Below, piece by piece: positions 11,983 to 23,712 of a stretch of 64,000 nt of DNA. Below the pieces are notes generated by a model, which ran no database searches, had not been told where the DNA came from, and saw only the letters and a program-made list of their open reading frames with translations. The translations under genes were made by a program, and so were the position numbers. Within the stretch, counting starts at the first letter, position 1; the number at the start of each line of letters is the position of its first letter. The stretch spans positions 112,945,899 to 113,009,898 of the forward strand of contig CM057346.1 in NCBI GenBank assembly GCA_030015575.1, written 5' to 3'. This stretch comes from Agapanthus africanus (taxonomy: Eukaryota > Streptophyta > Magnoliopsida > Asparagales > Amaryllidaceae).

Positions 11983-12287
11983 TGTTGCAAATATCCTTAA
12001 ACTTGATGATAATGAATATTGAGAATTCTAAGAGTTAGAAATTATGTGCATGAACTTCTTGTCATGCATGAATCTAATTTAAATCTATTATTAAGTATAT
12101 CAAATTCAATGTATGAAGTTGAAAATTCTTGGTTATATATGTGAAGCAATTGTAAAATCTATATAAGTGGGTTATATGTGAAGAGCAAAGTGTGCCAAAC
12201 CAATATCAATATAAAATATTTATCTTTATTCTCATCCATCCCCTTCTTTATAAAATATTATTCTTGGACATTAATTGTTTCTTAACA
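11983..12287 (+). repeat. Short copia LTR (outer remnant), forward copy
   Basis: About 305 bp starting TGTTGCAAATATCC after the polypurine tract TTTAAGGGAGTA and ending near TTCTTAACA. Its partner at 703-1000 is inverted. The end coordinate is inferred from the TG...CA rule. Confidence 0.7.
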
Positions 12288-12289
12288 CT

Positions 12290-12440
12290 TAGAGTTTCAC
12301 ATAAAATGTTTGCAGACATGATGTAGGTTCAGCCTTGTTAACTCGATTGTTATCTTCCAGTACCTGTCAAACTACCTATTATATCATATGTAGAAAACAT
12401 CATCACTTTACAAGGTCCGATATGCAACCCTCGGTCTTTA
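12290..12440 (+). repeat. Direct repeat, right copy
   Basis: Matches 290-455 in the same orientation. It starts right outside the LTR at 11983-12287. Confidence 0.7.
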
Positions 12441-12529
12441 AGTCATAGCAATTCTATATAGCTCTCCAAATTAGAATCGTTTTCTTGCATTGAAAACAGG
12501 AAAAATTATTTTTTCAACGATATCTTAAT

Positions 12530-13048
12530 TAATTTCTAATTTTGTCCATCAGTGAAGAACAAAGAAATAGTCAGAGAGAGAGAAGATTTGGAGGAGGAAG
12601 AAGAAGCTAAGAGTATTTTCACTCTTGTATTGGCTCTTCCTTTTATATCTTATTATTATATATTAATTACTTGTTACAATCAATCTAATCATATACAATC
12701 ATACATAATATATTTTGTTACAACCAATTCCAAAGAATCTTCAATCAAATTTCCAAAGTATCTCCACAAAGCTCATATGCAGACGTCTGACCCATGAATG
12801 GGCAGACGTCTGCGAACGCTCTGTAACATTGTGTCGAGAGTGTGCGACGTCTGACCCATGAAGGGGAAGATGTCTGCGAACACTCTGTAAAAATTGTCTC
12901 AAAAAGCTTAGACATCTGAAAAATATGAGTTTCAGATGTCTAGCAACAATCTGGTTCGTGTTTGGCTGAGGGACAGACGTCCGACTCGAAAAGATCAAGC
13001 GTCTTTCGTCTGATGCTGGATCTAGAGGTTTAGGTTTGCTATTACGCC
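12530..13048 (-). repeat. LTR of the reverse-strand copia remnant
   Basis: Read on the reverse strand, pol ends near 13060 and is followed by a polypurine tract CTTGAGGGGGCG, which marks the start of a 3' LTR at about 13046. The stretch down to about 12530 holds four imperfect hairpins and a TATA-rich, TC-rich end typical of a short copia LTR. No second copy is in the window, so both borders are approximate. Confidence 0.55.
12779..13013. repeat. Series of imperfect hairpins built on AGACGTCT
   Basis: Four inverted repeats spaced about 64 bp apart: 12779-12812 (CAGACGTCTG on both sides), 12845-12877, 12909-12941 (AGACATCT...AGATGTCT) and 12973-13013. Each is about 30-40 bp, and they differ in sequence while keeping pairing. 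Confidence 0.8.
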
Positions 13049-15153
13049 CCCTCAAGAGGAACGACAATAGGACGACATTAAGCTTGGTTCGTAGTTCGAC
13101 AAAGCATTGTCTCGATAGTCTCTTGTGAGAGCATTGACACGTTGATCACGTACACACGGAAATGTAGCGCACAATGAGTTGTTTGTCAGCCATTCGCGAA
13201 CAAAGTGAATCAACTTCAATGTGCTTAGTGCAAGCGTGGAAAACATGATTAGCAGCAAGATAGGTAGCACCAATTTTATCACACCACAACATAGGTCGGA
13301 AATGAGAGAACCTAAGCTCGTGGAGTAAGGACTGAAGCTAGATGAGCTTGGTTGTGGCATTCGCAATCGCTTTGTATTCAGCCTCTGTACTCGAGTAGGC
13401 GACTGTCGCTTGTTTCTTAGAGATTCAAGAAAGGGGATTGCAAACTGATAAAATTGTGTTCCCACTGGTGGAACGATGATCCGTAGTATTCCTAGGCCAG
13501 TCAGCATCACTGAAAGTATGCAGATGGCGTGGCGAATCTCGATAAAGAAGTAAGTCATGCGAATGCATGCCTTGAAGATAGCGGAGTATGCGCTTAACCA
13601 GCGACCAATGGTGCTCAGTAGGAGCGTGCATATGCTGACTAGCTCGATTGACCGTGAAGAAGACATCGGGTCGAGTGATGGTGACATATTGAAGGACGCC
13701 CACAATGCTGCGATACATGGATGGATCAACGAGGGGGGTGAAAAGAAGAGTATTAGTGGTCGTGACAGTGGCCATGGGTGTAGATATCGGGCATGCGACG
13801 GTCATTTTGGATCGTTTAAGAATGTCCATGATATATTGAGATTGAGATAAAAGACAGCCATCGGAGTGAGGACAGAGTTGGAAGCCGAGGAAGTAATGAG
13901 CGATGCCGAGATCAAAAATAGAGAACTTCAGTTGAAGAGAAGCAATAAGATTAGTAATGCCCCTTGATTGGAACCAATAATTAAAATGTCGTCTACATAG
14001 ATCAAAACATAAATCCTGGATTGTCTGGTCCATCGAAAGAACAATGAAATATCCGTTTTGGAACCAAGAAAGCCAAGCTGGAAGAGTCAGGTACTCAGGC
14101 GTTTGAACCAAGCACGAGGAATCTGACGAAGGTCGTAAAGGGATAGATGCAGATAGCAAACGTGATTGGGAAAATGAGGATGAGTGAAGCCCGAAGGTTG
14201 GTCCATATATACCACCTCCTCGAGATGACCATGTAGAAATGCATTCAATACATCCAACTGTCGCATAGACCAACGCTAATTGCAATGGCAAGAATCAAGC
14301 GAATTGTGGTGATCTTAATGATGGGATTGAAAGTCTCGAACTAGTCGACACCGGATTGTTGCCGAAACCCCTTGGCCACGAGCTAGGCCTTGTGGTACTC
14401 AATCGAGCCATCAGCATGATATTTCAGCTTAAAAACCCATTTGCACCCGACAAAATTGAAATGAGGTTGGCGAGGAACAAGGGACCACGTACCATTGCGA
14501 AGTAGAGCATTGAATTCCGAGGGCATAGCCGCATGCCAAGACGGGTTCTTGTATGCTTGTGTGAAGCAAGTAGGCTCGACGGAAATAAAGGCAAGGAGTG
14601 TTGTAGATAATGTATTACTGCTGGTGAGGACACGAGGCGGTGGAGAGTCAACTATCGGATCAGTCGAGGCATAGATGTCGAAAATAGAACGTATATGAAG
14701 AATTGAGGACTCATCAAAATAGCCCAACGAGGATGCGGAAGGGGGGCCCATAGATGTGGAGGGTTGCTCTGGATACTGTGAGCCAGTATCATTTGGAGAT
14801 GCTAACCAAGTAGCACTAGTGTGAGCGAGACTGGGGGTTGGTAGAGAGAGACCGTAAGAGGAGCGGACATATAGGAATGGGTGGGTTGAGTGAGTTGCGG
14901 CAGCTGTCAGAGGGAAGCCCCAAAGATACCGGCTACATGAGGTATGGCAGTGGCGGTTACCAGTGGAAGTGCTGGGCTCAGACCAGGGCCAGAGCCAAGG
15001 ATGCCTGCTCCTAATAGAGACTCAGTATGTGGCGATGAGTCTTTAGTATAATCTGAACCTGCAAAAGGGAAGCAATCTTCATCGAAAACAACATACCTGG
15101 ACACATACATGTGGCCGGATTGTACGTGAAGACAACGGTAACCATGGTGTTTG
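13049..15153 (-). pseudogene. Reverse-strand Ty1/copia pol remnant (integrase end, RT, RNase H)
   Basis: From right to left: integrase/linker end (HMYVSRYVVFDEDCFPF, 15114-15064), RT start (NPSWHAAMPSEFNALLRNGTW near 14560-14490; CKWVFKLKYHADGSIE near 14450-14400), RT body with LGIAHYFLGFQ (about 13910-13870), RNase H start FSDADWPRNTTDHRSTSGN near 13510, and the C-terminal piece around 13180-13060. The frame changes at about 14380-14290 and 13430. The YVDD catalytic segment appears mutated (ICFMF-type residues near 14005). Gag and most of integrase are absent, because at 15154 the sequence changes to an unrelated LTR-like stretch. Confidence 0.85.
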
Positions 15154-15267
15154 TAACAACCCTAAATTTCGTATACCATCCCTTTTGTTTTAACTAATAA
15201 AAGATGTTTTCTGATTTTGATTCGAGTTATAAGAAATTCTTGTAAAATAAATACAAGAAACTCCGTA

Positions 15268-15330
15268 TATCTCATTGGTTAAGACTCTCCACTGATATCC
15301 CATAGCCCGCGTATTCGAATCCTTGCATCC
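15268..15330 (+). other. tRNA-like A-box and B-box pair
   Basis: TATCTCATTGGTTAAGAC resembles the tRNA D-arm/A-box and GTATTCGAATCC at 15311-15322 resembles the T-arm/B-box. The distance between them suits an internal Pol III promoter. No complete cloverleaf is evident, so this is tRNA-derived sequence at most, not a tRNA gene. Confidence 0.4.
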
Positions 15331-15679
15331 TAAATTATTTTATTTAATTTCTTTTTGTGGTTTTTGGAATACTGAAACTTTCTTAAATTAAGTTTCTTGT
15401 GAAATTAAGATCGACTTAAAATATATTTAAGGGCCATTAATCCAGTCTTAAATTAAGGCCAATTAAAAATATATATGATTGTGCTTGATTTTTCTTTGAA
15501 AATCAAAGAAGTTTGAAACTTCAGAGAATTAGTATAAATTTAGACTAAATGTCAGGTTTTGTTTCCCAACAATACTAAGCATTAGGCCACATCCTATTTT
15601 GGGCTTTAGATAACCCAACTGTGCTAAGCATTAGGCCCAGAAGTTTAAGCCTCATCATAGGTTCTGCTTCAGTGTTCAG

Positions 15680-16030
15680 GTGCTCTTCACGTGAGTAGTG
15701 CTAAGCACTGGTTCATATGGCGCTCACATGCTTTTCACGTGAGTAGTGCTAAGCACTGGTTCATATGACGCTCACATGAGTGTCACGTGAAGCACCATCT
15801 TCATGATCGCTCATGTGCTCTTCACATGAGTAGTGCTAAACACTGGTTAATCTAGCGCTCACGTGAGTGTCACATGAAGCACTATCTTCATGGTCGCTCA
15901 CATGCTCTTCACATGAGTAGTGCTAAGTATCGGTTCATTTGGCGCTGACGTAAGTGTCACGTGAAGCACTATGTCTTTATAAGCGCTCATGTGCTCTTCA
16001 CATGAGATTTTAAGTCTCAGCGTTCATGTG
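15680..16030 (+). repeat. Diverged tandem repeats with CACGTGA and AGTGCTAAGCACT palindromes
   Basis: Repeated pieces CTCTTCACGTGAGTAG, AGTGCTAAGCACTGGTTCAT and GTGTCACGTGAAGCAC recur 3-5 times at roughly 60-130 bp steps. Several copies carry CACATGA instead of CACGTGA. Confidence 0.8.
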
Positions 16031-16707
16031 TCTTCCATGCAAGACTCTGTCTTCAGATCTTCTCTGGGCGCCTACGTGGTTTTCACGTGATACGCATGTT
16101 TCTCCATCGGGCGCTGATTGGTAGGGATTTTCGTGTCGTATTTTAAGTTCTAAAGTAACCGCAATCAAGACGGCATCGCGTATAGCAAGCCATGATGAAT
16201 ACGGGTTGTCCGCAGGGAGATGGTACGTTTTAGGTTCTTGTTCTTATGAGTTAAGGCAAATTCCGAATAGTTCGATTCTAACCTATGTGTTTTATATATA
16301 TGCAAATGGAACGCTTGTTAGGGATAGAGATAGGTTCTTTTACGTTAGGAAAATTCGTACTCATTTCTTTGTACCTCACTTGACTATTGATACTAGGGTA
16401 ATCGACAACAATATGGATTAGGGTTCTTAAACATGGTATTTGTGATTGTGCGCGAAATATGGATTATTGACTCTTGTCCTTCGGTTTTTGTCTCTTGACC
16501 TTTGCCTCCAGCCAAACCAAACACAACCGATCACGTTTATGAATCACCGCTATCTTGGTAGGATAGGGTGCCTAACGGAGCACTTGCGTGAGGTTTGGAC
16601 GGAGTTCAATTAGTAAGTTTTGGATAAAGGAAATGAGTAAAGAAAATCTAAATTTAAACAACCATTCTCATTTCCTAACAAGATAACTACCCACAATCCA
16701 TCACAAA

Positions 16708-18635
16708 TGTCATACCCCGCTTCCTAAAATACGTAAACACGGTACATGAAAGAGCCAACCATGCTACTTGTGGTTAGGAATCATCCCTCTACAGTCACAT
16801 TATGGCTGTCAACCGGATATCAAGAACAGTAAAAATATAATCTAGCTAACACATGTCCATCCGCCACAGTAAATAGAATCAAGAAAATACATAAAGCGGA
16901 AACGAATCAAGATCCAATAAACAATAGTATCTGAATCACGTCCCAATATAGGCTCACATCAATAGAAATAAAGCTGCTGAAATAAATAAACTAAGTGTCT
17001 CTAAACTAAATAGCTAGCTCCTCATTGCTCGGCTTGATTGCTAAATTACTCCTGATCTGCCTGTGATAAAGGTAGAGAAACTGGATCATGCAAAACCCAA
17101 ATGTCAGTACGTCATAATATCAAAATAATAGCAATAACCAGGATATGATGGTATGATTTAAACATGCATGTAAATAAATAACACAGGGGTAGAACAGTGA
17201 GATGTAGGTATGTGAAGGGTATCCTAGAGTCTGTGCTTCTACGTTATCTATTATACAAGTCTTTAAAATCAATAGTATCCTGTGCATGCCCAGGACCACG
17301 GTCAAGATTCTTGGGCTGAATCAGAGACGTGCCACTAAGCAGTAAACAGGTAACATGTATAGATGAATGATGTCAGCAGCATCATTCCGGGGCTGGCTGA
17401 GCCCGTAAAAACTGATCAATATGAGTATCAAACTGTTGAGTTACAAGTCAAATTTCATTATTGATTTCCCCATACCCCCAAGGTTTTGTGTTCAAGTCAG
17501 GTATTGATGATATAAATCTAATGCCAATACAGGATCAAGCAGGTACAGGTCTTGTCTATATAGACAACAAGTCATGTCCGTCAGGATAACAAATCAGGAT
17601 TGTCGGCATTTGTAAAAGATCCAAGTAGCAAGTCTGGTAGTGGATCGTGTACATGTCATGCAATATATATTACCCAATAGATGCCAAATGTAAAACAGTA
17701 ATCAATATCGAAATACTATTAATACCAGGATGTATATGTATCCATCTGTAATAGCCATTACATGGCTATTACCATATATGATGACATCTAGATAACGTAT
17801 TGAACTAATATAGTAGTATGATAACATTGTGATATTCCGTCATGCAACTAGATAAACTATTATCAGTACGGATACAGACGGATGCTATAAAACTGTAAAT
17901 AGGTAATTTCTGCTGAATAGTAAAACACATGCATAAATAAATATTGATATAGTAATATAGCATGTTGCAAGTTAAGAATTTGCCTGATAGGATCTCATGT
18001 CGAGATACAGATGCTACGTTCCGACGTCGAAATAACGTCGCGACACATGCAGGACTGCACCTGGCTGAGAAGCTGCTTGACGTTGTCACTTGGCTAGACA
18101 ACGACAGCGAGATGGCCGGAAATCAAGAATAGAAAGAACAAGAAAAGAAAGAAGAAAGAAGAGAGAAGAAGAAGTTGTTGTGGGGTTCTCTGTACTTGGC
18201 GAGGACAGAGGGGATGGTAGCGACGAGGTGACAGCGACAAGGCGAAGCCGTCGACGAGGTGGCGAGGGTGTGGGTTCTGTGATTGAGGAATGAAGCTAGG
18301 GTCGATGGTAGTAGTATTCTGGGGTTTGCTGGAGAGACGGGGAGGTGAAGAGGAAGTCGGTAGTGATGGTGGTGATGGATTTTTCAGCGACGATGAGATT
18401 GCCGGTGAGGTGGTGTTGGGTTCTTGGGTTGTGGAGGTCGGGTTAAGGTGTAGGTCGTCGGGGAGAAGATGAGGGGAGGAGGAGATGATGGAGGTGAGGA
18501 TGAGGATGAGAGGGTGATGGGGATGGCGACGGTGAATGGGCGGCGACGACGGGAGTGTGGGCTAGGGTTTGGGGTTCGCGGGTGAGGATGTGCAAAAAGA
18601 GAACGAGGGGGAGAAAGAGTAGGTTTAGTTTAATA

Positions 18636-18666
<31 letters not shown>

Positions 18667-19254
18667 ACAGTATTATATATATTATTAGTTATAATAATAT
18701 AATATATATTATAGGATTTTATAGATAATATCAGATTGCTCCGAATATTACCCGTAACCATTCAAAAATATAGTTTTTCAATATGAAGAATATATATAAG
18801 AATTTAAACCATAATGTGATATCCAGTAAATAAAAATGTATGCCCCCAAGTGTAGATCTATGTAAATATACATAGCGATAAAAAACGAGTCTGTTTTAAC
18901 AATTAGGGTATGAACAAGATATATGGGTGCAACCACATGATATGGGGTGTGATCACATGCAAGGCTAGATATCAAAATATGTTATTTGATTTTTATTTTG
19001 TATTATAAAAGATATGCAGATACTAAAATGTATTATATATGTGTATAGAATTTAGATTTGCACGGATACTCTATACTAGCAAATATTTAATGTAATCTTG
19101 AACCATGATTGGTTTAAAACATATGGATCGGGTCGGATAATAACCGCAACTGCTAATAGCACCAATCGGAACCCAAAAGCAACAATAATTTCAAAGTTTG
19201 CCGCAAAATTTGAAATACCCAAAATGAATAGCATAAATGCACTAGGGTGTTATA
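16708..19254 (-). repeat. Left (3') LTR of the chromovirus
   Basis: Homologous to 61520-64000 in direct orientation. On the forward strand it starts TGTCATACCCCGC and ends at the GGGTGTTATA near 19254, next to the reverse-strand polypurine-like TTTTGTAGTGGGG. Sixteen mismatches in the first 122 bp against the other copy indicate an old insertion. A GA/GT-rich section at 18090-18600 and a TA microsatellite at 18641-18665 are part of the LTR. Confidence 0.88.
18641..18665. repeat. (TA)n microsatellite in the left chromovirus LTR
   Basis: Uninterrupted TA dinucleotides. The matching site in the right LTR (about 63522-63563) is longer and is followed by an extra GA-rich block, so this tract changed length after insertion. 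Confidence 0.95.
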
Positions 19255-19269
19255 TTATACCCCACTACA

Positions 19270-20404
19270 AAAGAATTTCGTTCTCGAAATTCCCGGAATA
19301 AGAAAAGATAAGGAAACACGGATCTAAGGAAAGTGGTGTGGAAACTTCTGTCGGATCTCGTCTTCATGTTCCCAAGTAGATTCTCTGTGCGAACAATTCC
19401 CCCCATGAAACGGGTACTGGAGAGATAACTTTATTCTTGAGGACCTTCTCTTGTCGATCCACAATCACCATTAGTCGCTCTTCATAAGTTAAATTTTCTC
19501 TTACAGTCAGTTCTAAGTGATATAGGATGTGTGTCTTATCTCGAACATACTTACGAAGTTGAGATACATGAAACACGTCATGAACACCCACCAAGGATGA
19601 TGGTAAAGCCAATCGATAAGCTACTTCTTCAACACGCTCTATAATACCGAAAGGTCCCATGAATCGAGGACTAAGCTTGTCTCGACTACCAAATCGGATC
19701 ACTCCTCTGCTCGGTGATATCTTCAAGAACACAAGATCACAAACTATGAACTCCAGAGGTCTTCGTTCAGTATCAGCCCAACTTTTCTGTCGATCTTGTG
19801 CCGTCTTCATATGATTTCAGATCAAGTCAATTTTCTCCACTGTTTGCACAATAAGATCCGATCCCAATAATGTTCTTTCTCCAATATTGTCCCAACAGAC
19901 CGGCAAGCAACACTTACGATCGTATAATGCTTCGAATAGAGCCATCTATATAGTCGCCTGAAAACTGTTATTGTATGAAAACTCCACCAAGTGCAAATGA
20001 TCCTCCCATGAACCCTTGAAGTTTAACATGTATGCACTTAACATATCTTCAAGAGTTTGGATCATTCTTTCAGACTAGCCATCTGTCTGAGGATGATAGG
20101 CTATGCTAAAATTCAAGCGAGTTCCCAAACTTTCCTATAGACTCTTCCAAAAGTGTGATAGGAATCAAGTATCACGATCGGAAACAATACACACGGGTAC
20201 TCCATACAATCTTACGATCTCTTGCATATACCTTTCTACTAAAACCTCCGTCGACTGACCAACTCAAAATGGTATAAAATGAGCTGCCTTAGTCAATCGA
20301 TCGACAATAACCCAAACTGCATTATTGCCCCTTAGACTCTGTAGTAAAGCTGTCATGAAATCCACGGTTATATGTTCCCACTTCCATTGAGGAATCAGAA
20401 GTTG
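19270..20404 (-). pseudogene. Chromovirus integrase core, C-terminal domain and chromodomain
   Basis: Reverse-strand continuation of integrase: the catalytic core is readable with stops at 20404-19811 (VDFMTALL near 20370, IVSDRDT near 20190, YHPQTDG near 20090 followed by a stop). Next come the GPF/IN C-terminal domain (KLSPRFMGPFGIIERV, about 19690-19640), the chromovirus signature HDVFHVSQLRKYV (about 19590-19550) and a chromodomain. A frameshift near 19395 separates the chromodomain halves; the end reads STWEHEDEIRQKFP in the next frame. The chromodomain would target insertion to heterochromatin. Confidence 0.85.
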
Positions 20405-21347
20405 TTACAACAAACCAACTATCCTTTGATGTTCATTTTTGACTTGCTGACACACCAAGCATTTTGATACGTAGCGAGCAATCTCCCTTTTCATGCCTTC
20501 CCACCAGAAATGTTGTCGCAAATCTCTATACATCTTTGTGCCTCCCGGGTGTACTGAATATGCGGAACTATGAGTCTCCTTCATGACTTCTTCATGAGCA
20601 TCTCGTTTGGGCACACATAAACGACTACCATATCGTAACAAACCATATTCATGAATAAAAAAATCTGTTCGAAATTCCGCTTCTACTTGTTCTCGAAACT
20701 TTCGCAATCTTGGATCGTGCGACTGTGCTGTTTTAATGTTATCGACCAAGGATGACTGTATATGCAACTGCATCCACTGTCCCGAAGAATTTGGGAGTAC
20801 AATCTCCAATTCGAATCTTTGAAGATCAACTATAATCTCCTTCTGTGCAGTCAACATCCGTATTGCTGGAAACCGACTTAGAGTATCCGGCACCATATTA
20901 ACGTTCTCTGGATGGTATTTTAGATTAAGATCATAATCAGCCATCAACTTTAACCATCTACGCTGCCTCATGTTGAGCTCTTTCTGTGTGAACACTTTAG
21001 GTTTTTGTGATCGGTAAATAGTTCTACCCTTTCGCCCAATAAGTAGTGTCTCTAAATCTTCAGAGAAAAAATCACTGCTGCTAACTCCAGATCATGAGTT
21101 GGATAGTTCTTCTCATGAGTCTTTAATTGTCTCGACACATAATCTATGACCTTCCCATGCTACATTAGAACACATCCCAAGCCCTTCTCAGATGCGTCGT
21201 TATGAATAACTAACCTTCCGGAACCGTCTGGCATTGTCAAGATAGGAGCGGTGGTCAATTTTTACTTCAATGCTTCAAAAGCTAACGCACATTTCTTCGT
21301 CCATATGAACGGTACCTCTTTTCATGTTAGCTTGGTCAATGGTTCTT
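20405..21347 (-). pseudogene. Chromovirus RNase H and integrase zinc-finger region
   Basis: The segment 20995-20405 is one open stretch: the RNase H/tether end (RQRRWLKLMADYDLNLKYHPE, about 20970-20910) and the integrase HHCC finger (HSSAYSVHPGG and CLVCQQVK). Between 21347 and 20996 the RNase H core is present but interrupted by stops and at least one frameshift. The protein would remove the RNA template strand and start the integrase. Confidence 0.85.
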
Positions 21348-21944
21348 TTATTCGAGTAAATTCTCGACAAACCTTCTATAGTATCCGACAAGCCCAAGAA
21401 AACTTCTGATCTCCCCTACATTCTTTGGAATTGGCCAATTATAAACAGCTGCAATTTTTTCAGGGTCAACGGCAATTCCAACTCCGGATACAATATGACC
21501 CAAGAACTTCACTTCTTTGAACCAAAACTCGCACTTGCTCATCTTAGCATATAATTTTTTTTGCCTCAACGTTTGCAGTGCAATTCTCAAGTGTTCTGCA
21601 TGCTCTTCTTTGCTCCTCGAATAGACCAGAATATCATCAATAAACACAACTACGAACTGGTCTAGATACGGTGAAAAGATTCGGTTCATCAAGTTTATAA
21701 ATATTGTCGGTGCGTTTGTAACTCCAAATAGCATCACTAAGTACTCGTAATGCCCATATCGAGTTCGGAACGTCGTCTTGCAAATATCTTTTGCTTTCAC
21801 CCGAACTTGATGATACCCAGATTGAAAATCCAATTTCGAGAATACCCTCGCGCCACTGAGTTGATCGAATAATTCGCCGATGCGTGCGATTGGGTACTTG
21901 TTCTTAATAGTCACCCGGTTTAATTCTCGATAATCAATGCACAT
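21348..21944 (-). pseudogene. Chromovirus reverse transcriptase core
   Basis: Open for 198 codons: [17 protein letters not shown], the palm motif [12 protein letters not shown], and catalytic FIDDILVYS with FIDD encoded at 21644-21633 on the reverse strand, where both aspartates are intact. The usual PFGLTNAP motif reads LFGVTNAP. The thumb motif FLGHIVS and connection motif [13 protein letters not shown] follow. It joins the upstream protease-RT linker across a stop near 21985. Confidence 0.92.
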
Positions 21945-22720
21945 CCTCTGCGTGCCATCATTCTTCTTTACTAGAAGAACTGGAGCTCCCTAGGGTGAAT
22001 TGATGCTGCAAATCCAACCCTTCTCTAATAATTCGGTAACTTGTTTCTTTACCTCTTCTAGTCCCACCGGCGCCATTGGATAATAAGCCTTTGAAATCGG
22101 CGCTGCTCTAGGAATTAGATCAATCGCGAACTTCACATCTCGTTTTGGCGGTAAACCCGAGATGTCCTCGAACACATCCATAAACTCCCGAACTACTGCT
22201 GGTGCCTCTTCCTTGTTTACTTCCATCGACAAAAAAATGGCATTAGTCGGCCAAGCCCTAAATTCGACTGGCCCGACAGATCTGCTACCTCCTAAAAATA
22301 TGAACTCTGGATGTCCGGGAATATGAAAAAACACTTTCTTTTCGCTACAATCAATGTGAGCATGGAAAATGCAAAGAAAATCCATTCCCAAGACAACATC
22401 ATAGCTGTCGGTATTAATCACCAAGAAATCCGAAAATAACTCTAGTCCGCAAATAACAATCGAGTAACCCTTGCACTGACTACTAGATATAATTTTCCCA
22501 CTTGCAGTGTGTATGTCTCAGCAACTAGACAGAGCCGTGTGTGGAATAGAGTGTGCACTAATAAACTTGGACGACATGAAGCAATGGGATGCGCCTGAAT
22601 CGAATAATGCCAATGTAGGAAAATTATAAACGAGTAGGATACCTGAAACAACGTCATCTGAAGCCTTGGGTTCCTCGGCCGTCAAGGTGAAGACCCATGC
22701 TTGATTAGGCTTCTGGGTGA
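21945..22720 (-). pseudogene. Chromovirus aspartic protease and RT linker
   Basis: The protease active site DSGASH is encoded at 22602-22585 on the reverse strand. The flap and C-terminal part read DVVLGMDFL (about 22400-22375), and the RT entry reads FEDISGLPP and AYYPMAP (about 22180-22070). Stops near 22530 and 21985 break it. Confidence 0.85.
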
Positions 22721-22727
22721 TCAGCTT

Positions 22728-23661
22728 CTATCCATGAATTTGCTTCTGCGGTAGTTTCTGAACATCATCTCTCAGTCGTAGCTTCGAAGGGCAAGCACTG
22801 ATGGTATGGTCAGCTGATCCATAAACCAAGCAAAGTCCGAGCCTCTTTTGGCAGTCTTTCTGTAGGTGTACGGGTAGATGGAAAAAGTCACAAATCACAC
22901 TTCTTTTCTGATCAGATACAACGGGCTTCTTCATGTGTATAGTGCCTTGCTTGTTTACTGGAATGCTTCTGTGTACAGGGGCTCTGTTTGGCATAAATGC
23001 CGGCTTCTGTACTATAAAAGCTTGCTGTTGCGTACCCTTCGCTTTCACCGATAAACTATGCTGTTCCCTGGCTACCTTGAGAACTTGGGAGAAGGTGGTC
23101 AATCCCAGAGATATGACGTATCTCTGAATCTCTGCATTCAAGCTACGCATAAACCTCCATGCCCTATCTGCCTCATTGGAAACCAAGGGTCCTGCAAATT
23201 GTATGAGCCGGGTCCACTCAGCCACGTGTGTATCAACGGATCCGCCATTCTTCTTCAAGCTAATAAACTTCTCTTCCATTTCCTCCCGAGCAGACTGCGG
23301 AAAGAACTTCTCCAAGAAACTTCACAAAAACGTTGCCCAACTAATCGGTTTGGTCAGACGAGTCTCCTCTACGAGCCACCACTCGCGAGCTTAATCTACT
23401 AATTGGATGTGTACTACATCTACCCTTTTCTCATCTAGAATCTACATGGCGGTGAGCAGGTTCTCAGTATCAACTAACCACTGCTCCGCTGGCAATGGCT
23501 GCTCTAATCCTGTAAATGTGGACGGACTGAGCTTTCTGAAGTCCGCCACGGTGCCCTTACGCTGTACTAGCCTGGGTGCTACTGCAACTACGGATTGCTG
23601 GACTGTCCGTAGACCTTCCTGGAAAGCCTAGGCCTGCCGCTGATTCAGCTCAGTTTTCCGC
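22728..23661 (-). pseudogene. Chromovirus gag, 3' part
   Basis: Reverse-strand gag. Capsid N-terminal motif around 23540-23480 (FRKLSP, EQWL), capsid body FFPQSAREEMEEKF from 23309, and nucleocapsid end. The zinc knuckle reads CLVYGSADHTISAC: the second cysteine is a tyrosine, which would disrupt zinc binding. Stops occur at about 23455, 23396 and 23630. Cut at 23661 by the Tat insertion; the frame continues at 61213-61260 on the far side. Confidence 0.88.
23657..23661. other. Target site duplication TCCGC (left)
   Basis: TCCGC directly precedes the Tat LTR start TGTTTCC at 23662 and is repeated at 61213-61217 after the other LTR end. The chromovirus gag frame continues across the pair. Confidence 0.95.
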
Positions 23662-23712
23662 TGTTTCCTGATTTAAAATCAGAAAAGCTTATGGAAAAAG
23701 CTTCAGAAGAGG

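Larger units (their letters stand above)
15154..16707 (+). repeat. LTR-like sequence of unassigned element
   Basis: Starts TGTAACAACCC at an abrupt break in the copia integrase reading, as a Ty3/gypsy LTR would. It has no coding region. It contains a tRNA-like A/B-box pair (15268-15330) and diverged tandem units with CACGTGA and AGTGCTAAGCACT palindromes (15680-16030). There is no second copy in the window; it may be a solo LTR or be continued beyond the chromovirus that starts at 16708. The tail 16436-16707 could alternatively be internal sequence. Confidence 0.45.

Noticed and set aside
18090-18472. Arg/Lys/Glu-rich open frames in a GA/GT-rich section
   Set aside because: The section is part of the chromovirus LTR and recurs at 62996-63566; the frames follow base composition and match no family I know.
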